Position numbers and translations under genes: made by a program. From the NCBI RefSeq assembly GCF_016907085.1, contig NZ_JAFBBJ010000001.1, forward strand, positions 1,922,001 through 1,986,000: a stretch of DNA of 64,000 bases, in the 5' to 3' direction. Shown piece after piece: positions 1-8,886 of this stretch (positions are counted from its first letter, which is position 1; each line of letters begins with the position of its first letter). The notes under the pieces are model-generated. The model saw only the letters and a list, made by a program, of their open reading frames with translations, was not told the DNA's origin and did not search any database. This DNA is from Clavibacter michiganensis (GTDB lineage Bacteria > Actinomycetota > Actinomycetes > Actinomycetales > Microbacteriaceae).

Positions 1-1168
1 GCAGGCGCAGCGGATGATCCAGGCGCACCCCGCCCTCGAGCTGCAGGTCATGGATGCGTCGCCCGAGCGCGTCGTCTCGTGGTGGGCCGCGAAGGACCGG
101 AAGCACCAGCGCGCGCTCATCCGGAACTCGCCGCAGCTCGTCGGCAACCTCGACGGCGTCGACTACGCGTCGCGCGACGCGGCCAACCGGCGCCAGCTGC
201 GCGCCGAGCTGCGCACGGAGCGGGAGGCGGTCGCCGCGCATCCGGACGACGCCGCCGCGCGGGACAGCCTCACCGCGCTCACCGCGATCCGCGACGCGCT
301 GAAGCCCGAGGCCCGCGCGGGCGGGCGCACCGGGCCGCGGCGCTGGCTCGTGTCGCTGACCCACCGGGATCCGCCGCTCGCCGCCATCGCGGTCGGCGAC
401 CTCGACACCGCCCGCCAGGTCACCTTCACGGTGCCGGGCATGGGCACCTACACCGACGACATGCAGCTCTGGACCGAGACCGCGCAGAACGTGTTCGACG
501 CGCAGGCGTCGGTCGGCGCTCCGACCGCGCACGCCGTGGTCGCGTGGATCGGCTACCGCACCCCGCCGCCCGGCGTCGACGCGACGCTCGGCGACTACGC
601 GGAGCGCGGCGCCCCGCTGCTCGCGAGCGAGATCGCCGGCCTGCAGGCGGCCCGGCACGGCGGCGACCTCGCGAGCGTGGACGTCATCGCGCACTCGTAC
701 GGATCCACCATGGTGGCCGACGCCCTCGCCGCGCGCGACCTCGGCGTCGACTCCTTCGTCATGCTCGGCTCGGCGGGCGTCGAGGACGGCATCGACGACG
801 CGCGCGACCTGCACGCCCGCCACGTCTACGCGGGCGAGGCGGCGGACGACGACGAGGCCGTGTGGGGCCGTCTCTCCCGGCAGGATCCGCGCGCGCCCGG
901 CTTCGGCGCCACCGTCATCTCCGTCGACGGCGATCCCGCGCGCGGCCTCCTGCCCGTCACCACGCACGCGCCGGTCCTGCACTCGAGGTGGAACGACGAC
1001 CCGGACTCGCGCGCCTGGACGACCATCCGCGATCCGGCCCAACGCGCGGCCGAGTTCGCCGCGCACGAGAAGACGTACGGCTACCTCGACGCGGGCACGG
1101 AGTCGCTGCGGAACGCGGCGATCGCGACGACGCCGCACGCGACGGCGCGGCTGGACGCGGCGGGCTGA
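1..1168 (+). CDS. alpha/beta hydrolase, DUF1023-type (5' end outside window)
   Basis: The frame is open to the left edge of the window, so the start is missing and the first ATG at 14 is probably internal. The C-terminal part shows an alpha/beta-hydrolase nucleophile elbow, VIAHSYGS, in which Ser follows His as in the DUF1023 family of actinobacterial hydrolases, preceded by a VPGMGTY segment typical of the same family. The stretch before it is rich in Arg, Ala and Glu and looks helical. Substrate is unknown; DUF1023 proteins are often secreted or associated with toxin/WXG-type loci, but nothing here shows that. The gene ends 20 bases from a convergent glycosyltransferase. Confidence 0.75.
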   Translation, partial: QAQRMIQAHPALELQVMDASPERVVSWWAAKDRKHQRALIRNSPQLVGNLDGVDYASRDAANRRQLRAELRTEREAVAAHPDDAAARDSLTALTAIRDALKPEARAGGRTGPRRWLVSLTHRDPPLAAIAVGDLDTARQVTFTVPGMGTYTDDMQLWTETAQNVFDAQASVGAPTAHAVVAWIGYRTPPPGVDATLGDYAERGAPLLASEIAGLQAARHGGDLASVDVIAHSYGSTMVADALAARDLGVDSFVMLGSAGVEDGIDDARDLHARHVYAGEAADDDEAVWGRLSRQDPRAPGFGATVISVDGDPARGLLPVTTHAPVLHSRWNDDPDSRAWTTIRDPAQRAAEFAAHEKTYGYLDAGTESLRNAAIATTPHATARLDAAG

Positions 1169-1188
1169 CGCGACGCCGGCTCCTGGCC

Positions 1189-2325
1189 CTAGGCCGGGAC
1201 GCGCTCCGCCAGCGACGCCCGCCGCAGCTGATCCACGTCCGCGTGCACGTCGTCCACGCGCACCTCGGCGACATGCGACGGGTCGTGCACGCAGCGCTCG
1301 GCGGTCCAACCGACCTGGGTCACGTCGATGCCGCAGACGGGGCAGCGCGTGGTCCAGCCGATGTGGATCCGGTGCCGCGTGCGCCCGAAGGCCGCCGCGT
1401 TCACGACGTTCCCGAACCAGAACACCCCGACCGTGCGCGCGCCGACGGCCTGCGCGAGGTGGCGCGGGCCGCTGTCGTTGCCCAGCACGACGTCGGCGTG
1501 CGTGAAGAGGCCGGCGAGCTCGCCGAGGGTGAGGGAGTCGGCGAGCGAGGTGATCCGCTCGGCCTGCTCCGCGGGCAGCCCCTCGCGGCCGAGCGCGACG
1601 ATGCGGTCGGCGTCCGCGGCGTCGGTCGCGTCGCCCACGACGACCACCTGCGCGTCGTCCGCGGCGGCCCGGCGCGCGACCTCCGCGAACGACTCCACCG
1701 GCCAGCGGCGGCGCGGGTCGGTGGCGCCCGGGTGGATCACGACGAGCCCGCCGGGCGCGCCCGTCACGCGCTCGGCCGCCGCGGCCCGCTCCGCATCGGT
1801 GACCTCGATGACCGGCTCCAGGTCGGCGACGGGCGCGCCCGCGAGCCCCGCGACCTCGAGCCCGCGCAGCACCTCGTGCTGGTAGTAGACGTACGGGATC
1901 ACGCGCTCGAGCCGCTCGGCGTCGTCGGTCGCGGTGCCCACCGTGTGGCGCGCGCCGAGCCGCAGCAGGAACGGGTTGGAGTTGCGGCCGCCGCCGTGCA
2001 CCTGCACGGCGAGGTCGAAGCGGCGCGCGCGCATGCGGGCGGCGAAGGCCTCGATCTCGTCGGGGTCGGGATCCGTGCCGGGCACGTCCCGCACGCCGTG
2101 CGCGACCGGCAGCACCTCGATCTCGTCGGGCCCGCCGGGGCGCCCGCCGAGGAGCGCGCGGTGCAGCGGCGTACCGAGCAGCGTGATCCGCGCGTCCGGG
2201 TACGCGGCCCGCAGCGCCGCCATCGCGGGCAGCGCGAAGATCAGGTCGCCGAGCCCGCCGCCGCGCAGCACGGCGATGGAGCGGACGTCGGGGAATCTCT
2301 CGTGGAGCGGGGCGACGACGGGCAC
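1189..2325 (-). CDS. glycosyltransferase family 9 (heptosyltransferase-like)
   Basis: A 378-residue protein starting at GTG with a good GGAGG site upstream. It opens with LRGGGLGDLIFALPA, the nucleotide-sugar-binding loop of GT9 enzymes (WaaF/WaaC family), and later has VVIHPGATDPRRRWP and GNDSGPRHLAQAVGARTVGVF, the two conserved C-terminal motifs. GT9 enzymes transfer ADP-heptose in Gram-negative LPS; here the acceptor must be a Gram-positive surface glycan. A Cys-rich tail (RCPVCG, ERCVHDP) may bind metal. It lies downstream of the LacI regulator on the same strand, and a heptose kinase/adenylyltransferase (hldE) lies 8 kb away, which could supply the donor (inference). Confidence 0.85.
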   Translation of the reverse strand: MPVVAPLHERFPDVRSIAVLRGGGLGDLIFALPAMAALRAAYPDARITLLGTPLHRALLGGRPGGPDEIEVLPVAHGVRDVPGTDPDPDEIEAFAARMRARRFDLAVQVHGGGRNSNPFLLRLGARHTVGTATDDAERLERVIPYVYYQHEVLRGLEVAGLAGAPVADLEPVIEVTDAERAAAAERVTGAPGGLVVIHPGATDPRRRWPVESFAEVARRAAADDAQVVVVGDATDAADADRIVALGREGLPAEQAERITSLADSLTLGELAGLFTHADVVLGNDSGPRHLAQAVGARTVGVFWFGNVVNAAAFGRTRHRIHIGWTTRCPVCGIDVTQVGWTAERCVHDPSHVAEVRVDDVHADVDQLRRASLAERVPA

Positions 2326-2416
2326 GGGGCGGCCTCCAGTTCGGGCGGTCGGGTCCCCCGTCCCGTTCCCCGCGGAGGGCGCGTCGAAACGGCCGCGTCG
2401 AAACGCCCGCGGTGGA

Positions 2417-3475
2417 TCAGCGCCCGTCGGCCCGCGGCGCCGCCGCGCTCTCGCGCACCACGAGCCGCGTCGGCACGATGCGGTCGCCCGAGGGCTCGCG
2501 GCCGTCGAGCATCTCGAGCAGCACCTGCATCGAACGCCGGCCGATCTCGGTGAAGTCCTGGTGCACGGTCGTGAGCGGCGGCCAGAACGAGCTCGACTCC
2601 TCGGTGTCGTCGAAGCCGACCACGCTGATGTCGCCCGGCACGTCGCGCCCGAGCTCGTGCAGCGCGTGCATGATCCCGAGGGCCATCTGGTCGTTCGCGG
2701 CGACGATGCCCGTGATGTCGGCGCGCTGGCCGAGCTCCTTGCCGATGCGGTAGCCGGACGCCGTGGTCCAGTCGCCCTGCGCCGGATCCTCGGGCGCGAG
2801 CCCCGCGTCGAGCATGGTCGCGCGCCACTCGGCCGCGCGCCGGGCCGCCGAGTAGGAGGTGGACGGGCCGGCGACGTGCACGATCGCGGTGTGCCCGAGA
2901 TCCAGCAGGTGCTGCGTGACGAGCCGCGTGCCCTGCTCCTGGTCGGTGTCGACGACCACGAAGGGGTCGCCCGCGTCGGAGTCGATGATCACGACAGGCA
3001 GCCCCACGGGGATGATCACGTCGGCCCGGTCGAGCATGTGCGCCTCGATGATGATGACGACCCCGTCGACCGCCTCCTCCTGCAGGCGGCTGAACGCCCC
3101 GGCCACCTCGCCCTCGGTCGGATGCGGCACCGGCATCAGCGTGATCGTGTAGCCGGCGCCGGACGCGGCCGTGACGATCGCGTCGAGCGTGCGCATGTTC
3201 CCGAGCGTGGAGAGCGTGAACATGATGATGCCGATGCTGCGGAAGCGCCCGGTCTTGAGGGCCCGCGCGGCGCTGTTCGGCCGGTAGCCCAGCTCGGCCA
3301 TCGCGTCCATCACCCGCTGCCGGGTCGAGGCCTCCACGTTCTGCGCCCCGTTGGACACCCGGGACACCGTCTGCGCGGACACGCCGGCGTGCGCGGCGAC
3401 GTCCGCCATCGACACGGTGCGGCCGCCGGGCGTGCGCCGGCCACCCGACTTGACGGCCGACGGTGGAGATGTCAT
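2417..3475 (-). CDS. LacI family transcriptional regulator
   Basis: A 352-residue regulator. The N-terminal helix-turn-helix reads VSMADVAAHAGVSAQTVSRV, followed by the hinge helix (YRPNSAARAL) and a periplasmic-binding-protein-like effector domain ending with the SVVGFDDTEESS signature. The start at 3475 is preferred because the alternative upstream start at 3508 would put coding sequence across a perfect operator palindrome. The gene is divergent from a sugar ABC transporter and GH35 galactosidase, so it most likely represses that operon and itself, with a galactoside as inducer (inference from family and context). Confidence 0.9.
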   Translation of the reverse strand: MTSPPSAVKSGGRRTPGGRTVSMADVAAHAGVSAQTVSRVSNGAQNVEASTRQRVMDAMAELGYRPNSAARALKTGRFRSIGIIMFTLSTLGNMRTLDAIVTAASGAGYTITLMPVPHPTEGEVAGAFSRLQEEAVDGVVIIIEAHMLDRADVIIPVGLPVVIIDSDAGDPFVVVDTDQEQGTRLVTQHLLDLGHTAIVHVAGPSTSYSAARRAAEWRATMLDAGLAPEDPAQGDWTTASGYRIGKELGQRADITGIVAANDQMALGIMHALHELGRDVPGDISVVGFDDTEESSSFWPPLTTVHQDFTEIGRRSMQVLLEMLDGREPSGDRIVPTRLVVRESAAAPRADGR

Positions 3476-3493
3476 GGTTGCGAGCATCACAGA

Positions 3494-3507
3494 TGTTTGC
3501 GCAAACA
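3494..3507. promoter_or_regulatory. LacI-family operator palindrome
   Basis: A perfect 14-base palindrome, TGTTTGCGCAAACA, with the central CG typical of LacI/GalR operators. It lies in the 110-base divergent gap between the LacI regulator (start 3475) and the first permease (start 3586), so one site can control both directions. Confidence 0.85.
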
Positions 3508-3585
3508 CCCAATCCTCCCGAAAGGGGTGAGGGCCCTCCCCCGGGGGCCTGAATGCGCCGCGATCCCCCGACGAAGTGGAAGCAC

Positions 3586-4527
3586 ATGACGACGATGTCG
3601 ACCTCGGCCGCCCGGCCGACGGCGCCCGACGCGGCCCGCCCCAGCGGTCCCCCGATGCGACGCGACCGGCGACGCTGGACCGGGCTGGGCTTCGTCGCCC
3701 CGTTCCTCGTGGTCTTCCTCGTCGTCCTCATCGCGCCCGTCGGCTACTCGATCTACCTCAGCCTGTTCCAGGAGCGGATGATCGGCGGCAACTCGTTCGT
3801 CGGCATCGCCAACTACACGCAGGCGCTCAACGACCCGAACTTCTGGGACGCGCTCGGCCGCGTCGCCCTGTTCCTCGTCGTGCAGGTCCCGATCATGCTG
3901 TTCATCGCCCTGTTCGCGGCCCTCGCGCTCGACTCGGCCCGCCTGCACCTCACGGCGTTCTTCCGCATCTCGATCTTCCTGCCCTACGCCGTCCCCGCGG
4001 TCGTCGCGGCGCTCATGTGGGGCTTCATCTACGGCAACCGGTTCGGCCTCGTCGGCAACATCGAGCAGGCCACCGGGTGGGACCTGCCCGACCTGCTCTC
4101 GCAGAGCTGGATCCTCGCGTCGATCGGCAACATCGTCACGTGGGAGTTCGTCGGCTACAACATGCTGCTGTTCTACGCGGCCCTCCGCGTCATCTCGCCC
4201 GACCTCTACGAGGCCGCCGAGCTCGACGGCGCCGGCCCGTTCCGCATCATCACCGGCATCAAGCTGCCCGCCATCCGCGGCGCGCTCGTCATCGGCGTGA
4301 TCTTCTCCATCATCGGCAGCTTCCAGCTCTTCAACGAGCCGAACATCCTGCAGACGCTGGCGCCGAACGCGATCAGCTCGTACTTCACCCCGAACATGTA
4401 CGCGTACAACCTGTCCTTCGCGGGACAGCAGTTCAACTACTCCGCCGCCATCGCGATCATCATGGGCGTCCTGACGATGGTGGTCGCCTACGTGGTGCAG
4501 CTCGTCGGCACCCGGAAGGACAGCTGA
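3586..4527 (+). CDS. sugar ABC transporter permease (MalF/LacF-like)
   Basis: A 313-residue inner-membrane permease of carbohydrate importers of the CUT1 class. After a polar, Pro-rich N-terminus comes TM1 (GFVAPFLVVFLVVLIAPVGYS) and about five further membrane segments. The EAA loop that docks the ATPase reads YEAAELDGAGPFRIITGIKLP. The start at 3586 has GTGGAAG upstream; the in-frame ATG at 3553 has no better site. First gene of an operon: permease 1, permease 2, binding protein, beta-galactosidase. No ATPase gene is nearby, as is common for CUT1 systems that share an MsmK/UgpC-type ATPase. Confidence 0.92.
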   Translation: MTTMSTSAARPTAPDAARPSGPPMRRDRRRWTGLGFVAPFLVVFLVVLIAPVGYSIYLSLFQERMIGGNSFVGIANYTQALNDPNFWDALGRVALFLVVQVPIMLFIALFAALALDSARLHLTAFFRISIFLPYAVPAVVAALMWGFIYGNRFGLVGNIEQATGWDLPDLLSQSWILASIGNIVTWEFVGYNMLLFYAALRVISPDLYEAAELDGAGPFRIITGIKLPAIRGALVIGVIFSIIGSFQLFNEPNILQTLAPNAISSYFTPNMYAYNLSFAGQQFNYSAAIAIIMGVLTMVVAYVVQLVGTRKDS

Positions 4528-4529
4528 CC

Positions 4530-5480
4530 GTGTCGACCCTCACCGGAACCCCCCTCGCCGCGCCCGACGCCGGCACGCCCGTCCGCGACGCCCCGGCGGA
4601 CAAGACGCCCAAGCGCCGCAAGAGCGCCGGCGCCCCGCGCGAACGCCGCAGCATCGTGCTCACGCTCGTCATGGCGCTGCTGCTCATCTACTCCGTGCTC
4701 CCGCTCTTCTGGCTCCTGGTCAACTCGACCAAGACGCAGGACGCGCTGTTCAGCTCGTTCGGCCTCTGGTTCTCGGGCGACTTCGCGCTGTGGGACAACA
4801 TCCAGGGCGTGCTGACCTACGGCAACGGCGAGTTCGTGCGCTGGCTCGGCAACACGCTGATCTACGTGGTCGTCGGAGCGGGCGGCGCCACGCTGCTCGC
4901 CACCCTCGCGGGCTACGGCCTGGCGAAGTTCGACTTCCCCGGCAAGAAGATCGTGTTCGCGGTGGTGCTCGGCGCCGTCGCGATCCCCGGCACGGCCCTC
5001 GCGGTGCCGACCTTCCTGCTGTTCAGCCAGATGGGCCTCACGAACACCCCGTGGGCGATCATCCTGCCGTCGCTCATCAGCCCCTTCGGGCTGTACCTCA
5101 TCTGGACCTACGCGGTCGACTCGGTGCCCGAGGAGATCCTCGAGGCCGCCCGGATCGACGGCTCGAGCGAGATCCGCACCTTCTTCACGATCAGCCTCCG
5201 GCTCCTCTCGCCCGGCCTCATCACGGTGCTGCTGTTCTCGATCGTCGCCACCTGGAACAACTACTTCCTCCCCCTGATCATGCTGAGCGACTCCCGCTGG
5301 TACCCCCTCACGGTGGGGCTCAACCAGTGGAACGCGCAGTCCACCACCGTGGGCGGCCAGCCGATCTACAACCTCGTCATCACGGGCTCGTTCCTCGCGA
5401 TCATCCCGATCGTGATCGCGTTCCTCTTCCTCCAGCGCTACTGGCAGTCCGGCCTCTCGGCCGGCGGCGTCAAGGCGTAG
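4530..5480 (+). CDS. sugar ABC transporter permease (MalG/LacG-like)
   Basis: A 316-residue second permease starting at GTG two bases after the stop of the first, with GGAAGGA about ten bases upstream, so the two are co-translated. TM1 is VLTLVMALLLIYSVLPLFWLLV after a basic N-terminus. The EAA loop reads LEAARIDGSSEIRTFFTISLRLL, matching the MalG side of CUT1 importers. It should pair with the upstream permease to form the membrane channel for the sugar delivered by the lipoprotein encoded next. Confidence 0.92.
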   Translation: MSTLTGTPLAAPDAGTPVRDAPADKTPKRRKSAGAPRERRSIVLTLVMALLLIYSVLPLFWLLVNSTKTQDALFSSFGLWFSGDFALWDNIQGVLTYGNGEFVRWLGNTLIYVVVGAGGATLLATLAGYGLAKFDFPGKKIVFAVVLGAVAIPGTALAVPTFLLFSQMGLTNTPWAIILPSLISPFGLYLIWTYAVDSVPEEILEAARIDGSSEIRTFFTISLRLLSPGLITVLLFSIVATWNNYFLPLIMLSDSRWYPLTVGLNQWNAQSTTVGGQPIYNLVITGSFLAIIPIVIAFLFLQRYWQSGLSAGGVKA

Positions 5481-5540
5481 TCCCTCCTGCCCCACCTCCG
5501 CACCACCCCTCACCACCACGAAGAAGTGAAAGGCACCACC

Positions 5541-6893
5541 ATGTCCATCTCGTTCCCCCGCAGGGCGAAGCGCGCCATCGCGCTCGGCCTCGGCATCGTC
5601 CTCGCGGGCTCCCTCGCGGCGTGCTCGTCCGGATCGGGCGGCGCCAGCGCCGACTCCGCCTCCGCCGACGACCTCGCGAAGGCCCTCGACACGCAGTCCT
5701 CCATCACCGTCTGGGGCTGGGCCCCCGCGATCAAGCCGATCGCCGAGGCGTTCGAGAAGGAGCACCCGAAGATCACGGTCGACGTGCAGAACGTCGGCAC
5801 CGGCGCCGATCAGTACACGAAGCTCCAGAACGCCATCAAGGCGGGCAAGGGCGCTCCCGACGTGGCCCAGATCGAGTACTTCGCTATCCCGCAGTTCGCG
5901 CTCGGCAAGTCCCTCGCCGACCTCTCGGGCTACGGCTACACGGACCTGAAGGACCAGTTCACGGCGTCCACCTGGAACGCGGTCACCGAGGGCGACGCCC
6001 TCTACGCGCTGCCGCAGGACTCGGGCCCCATGGCGATGTTCTACCGCCAGGACGTCTTCGACAAGTACGGCATCGCCGTCCCCACCACGTGGGACGAGTA
6101 CGTGGCCGCCGCGGAGAAGATGCACTCCGCCGACCCGAACCAGTACATCACCAGCGACTCCGGCGACGCCGGCTTCACCACGAGCATGATCTGGCAGGCC
6201 GGCGGCCACCCCTACAAGGTCGACGGCGACAAGGTCACCATCGACATGCAGGACGCGGGCGCCAAGAAGTACACGGCCATGTGGAACCAGCTCGTCGAGA
6301 ACGGCTCGCTCGCCCAGACCCCCGGCTGGACCGACGAGTGGTTCCGCGGCCTCGGCGACGGATCCATCGCCACGCTGATCACCGGCGCGTGGATGCCCGG
6401 CAACCTCGAGGCGCAGGCCACCGAGGGCTCCGGCCAGTGGCGCGTCGCCCCCATGCCGCAGTACACCGCGGGCGACACCGCGACCGCGGAGAGCGGCGGA
6501 TCGTCCATCGCCGTCATGCAGCAGTCCCAGAACAAGCTCGTCGCGGCGGAGTTCGCGAAGTTCACCACCGCGAACGAGGAGGGTCGGAAGATCTCCTTCG
6601 ACGCCGGCGGATTCCCCTCCACCACGGCGGACCTGAACAGCGACGAGTTCCTCAACGAGACGCCGGAGTACTTCGGCGGCCAGAAGATCAACCAGGTGCT
6701 CAGCGCGGCCTCGAAGGAGGTCGTCCCGGACTGGCAGTACCTGCCCTTCCAGGTCTACACGAACAGCATCTTCAGCGACTCGGCCTCGTCCGCGTACTCC
6801 AACGGCACGTCGCTCGACCCCGTCCTCGAGGCGTGGGGCAAGGCGGCCGCCGAGTACGGCCAGCAGCAGGGCTTCACCGTCGACGTGAAGTAG
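5541..6893 (+). CDS. sugar ABC transporter substrate-binding lipoprotein
   Basis: A 450-residue extracellular solute-binding protein. The N-terminus is a lipoprotein signal: RRAKR, a hydrophobic core, then the lipobox LAAC, so Cys would be lipidated and the protein anchored on the outer face of the membrane. The start at 5541 is preferred over 5526 because AAAGG lies seven bases upstream. The mature protein follows the family 1 pattern ([23 protein letters not shown] near the start). It serves the two permeases before it, and the GH35 gene after it suggests a galactoside or galacto-oligosaccharide ligand. A strong stem-loop follows the stop. Confidence 0.92.
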   Translation: MSISFPRRAKRAIALGLGIVLAGSLAACSSGSGGASADSASADDLAKALDTQSSITVWGWAPAIKPIAEAFEKEHPKITVDVQNVGTGADQYTKLQNAIKAGKGAPDVAQIEYFAIPQFALGKSLADLSGYGYTDLKDQFTASTWNAVTEGDALYALPQDSGPMAMFYRQDVFDKYGIAVPTTWDEYVAAAEKMHSADPNQYITSDSGDAGFTTSMIWQAGGHPYKVDGDKVTIDMQDAGAKKYTAMWNQLVENGSLAQTPGWTDEWFRGLGDGSIATLITGAWMPGNLEAQATEGSGQWRVAPMPQYTAGDTATAESGGSSIAVMQQSQNKLVAAEFAKFTTANEEGRKISFDAGGFPSTTADLNSDEFLNETPEYFGGQKINQVLSAASKEVVPDWQYLPFQVYTNSIFSDSASSAYSNGTSLDPVLEAWGKAAAEYGQQQGFTVDVK

Positions 6894-6917
6894 CGAGCGG
6901 CACGACCTGCACGACCC

Positions 6918-6951
6918 GAGGGGAGGTGCGACGCGAGTCGCACCTCCCCTC
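6918..6951 (+). terminator. perfect 15-bp stem-loop within the operon
   Basis: Arms 6918-6932 and 6937-6951 are exact reverse complements around a GCGA loop. It sits between the binding-protein gene and the beta-galactosidase gene. There is no T-run, so it may be a partial terminator or an mRNA 3'-end stabiliser that keeps binding-protein transcript levels above those of the next gene. Confidence 0.75.
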
Positions 6952-6985
6952 TCCCCTGCCACCCCGTACCCCTGAGGACACGACC

Positions 6986-8779
6986 ATGCCCGGCCTCCCC
7001 GCCACCAGCACCCGCTTCCGCATCGGCGCCGACGACTTCGAGCTCGACGGCCGCCCCCACCGCGTCATCGCGGGCGCGCTCCACTACTTCCGCGTGCACC
7101 CCGACCAGTGGGCCGACCGGATCCGCAAGGCGCGCCTCATGGGGCTCGACACCATCGAGACGTACGTCGCCTGGAACGCCCACTCGCCCGAGCGCGGCGC
7201 CTTCGACACGAGCGCCGGCCTCGACCTCGGCCGCTTCCTCGACCTCGTCCACGCGGAGGGCATGCACGCGATCGTGCGCCCCGGCCCCTACATCTGCGCC
7301 GAGTGGGACGGCGGCGGGCTGCCCGGCTGGCTGTTCGAGGATCCCGCCGTCGGCGTGCGCCGCAGCGAGCCGCTGTACCTGGCCGCGGTCGACGAGTTCC
7401 TCCGCCGCGTCTACGAGATCGTCGCGCCGCGGCAGATCGACCACGGCGGGCCCGTGATCCTCGTGCAGATCGAGAACGAGTACGGCGCGTACGGCGACGA
7501 CGCCGACTACCTCCGCCACCTCGTCGACCTCACGCGCGAGTCGGGCATCATCGTGCCGCTGACGACCGTCGACCAGCCGACCGACGAGATGCTCTCCCGC
7601 GGCAGCCTCGACGAGCTGCACCGCACGGGATCCTTCGGCTCGCGCGCCACCGAGCGCCTCGCGACCCTGCGCCGCCACCAGCCGACCGGCCCGCTCATGT
7701 GCAGCGAGTTCTGGGACGGCTGGTTCGACCACTGGGGCGAGCACCACCACACGACCTCCGCAGCCGACGCCGCCGCCGAGCTCGATGCGCTGCTCGCCGC
7801 GGGCGCGTCCGTGAACATCTACATGTTCCACGGCGGCACGAACTTCGGCTTCACGAACGGCGCCAACCACAAGGGCACGTACCAGTCGCACGTCACTTCG
7901 TACGACTACGACGCCCCGCTGAACGAGACCGGATCCCCGACGGAGAAGTTCTTCGCCTTCCGCGACGTGATCTCCCGCTACCGGTCGGTGCCCGACGAGG
8001 TGCCCGCGCAGCGCGGCGACGCGCCCGCGTTCGAGGTGGGGTTCGACGCGGCCGTGCCGCTGGCCGACCTCGTGGCGGATCCCGCCGACTGGCGCGCGAC
8101 CGACGCCGTGCCGTCGATGGACGCGCTCGGCGTGTTCCGCGGGTTCGCGCTGCACCGGGTGGAGCTCCCGGCGTCGACACGCACGCGCGTGCTCGCGTTC
8201 GGCGAGGTGCGCGACCGGGCCGTGGTGTCGGTGGACGGCGTGCGGGTCGGCGTGATCCAGCGCGACCAGCACGAGACCGCGATCGCCGTGCCGCCCGGTC
8301 GGATCCTCGAGGTGCTCGTGGAGGACCAGGGGCGCGTCAACTACGGCGTGCGGATCGGCGAGGCGAAGGGGCTGATCGGGCCGGCGACGCTCGACGGCGC
8401 CGAGCTCACCGGGTGGGAGAGCCTGCCGCTCGACCTCGGCGCGATGGAGGCGTCGGTGGCCTCGGCCGCGTCGTTCGCCGTCGCGGAGACCGAGCCGGTC
8501 GCCTTCCTCGACGGGCCGGTGCTCGCGCACGCGGCCTTCGAGATGGACGCGCCCGCCGACCTCTTCCTCGACACGCGCTCGTGGGGCAAGGGCGTCGCGT
8601 TCGTCAACGGCTTCGCGCTCGGCCGCTACTGGACCCGCGGCCCGCAGCACACGCTCTACGTGCCGGGCGCGCAGCTCCGCGCGGGTCGCAACGACCTGGT
8701 CGTGTTCGAGACGGGCGCGGCGGCGGATCCGGTCGTGGCGTTCCTGGCGCAGCCGGAGCTGGGGCACCTGGAGTCGTGA
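6986..8779 (+). CDS. beta-galactosidase, glycoside hydrolase family 35
   Basis: A 597-residue cytoplasmic enzyme (no signal peptide) that hydrolyses terminal beta-galactosides with retention. GH35 hallmarks are visible: the RPGPYICAEWDGGGLPGWL segment, the acid/base Glu165 in QIENEYGAYG and the nucleophile Glu241 in CSEFWDGWFDHWG, followed by MFHGGTNFGFTNGAN. The C-terminal 200 residues form the beta-sandwich part ending with GFALGRYWTRGPQHTLYVP. The start at 6986 has GAGGA upstream. As last gene of the LacI-controlled importer operon it should cleave the imported galactoside. Confidence 0.93.
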   Translation: MPGLPATSTRFRIGADDFELDGRPHRVIAGALHYFRVHPDQWADRIRKARLMGLDTIETYVAWNAHSPERGAFDTSAGLDLGRFLDLVHAEGMHAIVRPGPYICAEWDGGGLPGWLFEDPAVGVRRSEPLYLAAVDEFLRRVYEIVAPRQIDHGGPVILVQIENEYGAYGDDADYLRHLVDLTRESGIIVPLTTVDQPTDEMLSRGSLDELHRTGSFGSRATERLATLRRHQPTGPLMCSEFWDGWFDHWGEHHHTTSAADAAAELDALLAAGASVNIYMFHGGTNFGFTNGANHKGTYQSHVTSYDYDAPLNETGSPTEKFFAFRDVISRYRSVPDEVPAQRGDAPAFEVGFDAAVPLADLVADPADWRATDAVPSMDALGVFRGFALHRVELPASTRTRVLAFGEVRDRAVVSVDGVRVGVIQRDQHETAIAVPPGRILEVLVEDQGRVNYGVRIGEAKGLIGPATLDGAELTGWESLPLDLGAMEASVASAASFAVAETEPVAFLDGPVLAHAAFEMDAPADLFLDTRSWGKGVAFVNGFALGRYWTRGPQHTLYVPGAQLRAGRNDLVVFETGAAADPVVAFLAQPELGHLES

Positions 8780-8886
8780 TCCGCGCCTCCGTGTGAGGGA
8801 CGGGAGAAGTGGGTACGGGCCGGGTGGGCGCGCGAGCGCCACCCGCCCGCGCATCCCCGTGGGCCGCCGACCCCGCGAGGAGACCC

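Noticed and set aside
3553..3585. Longer start for the first permease
   Set aside because: The upstream ATG at 3553 has no better ribosome site than 3586; the extra 11 residues do not look like a membrane protein start.
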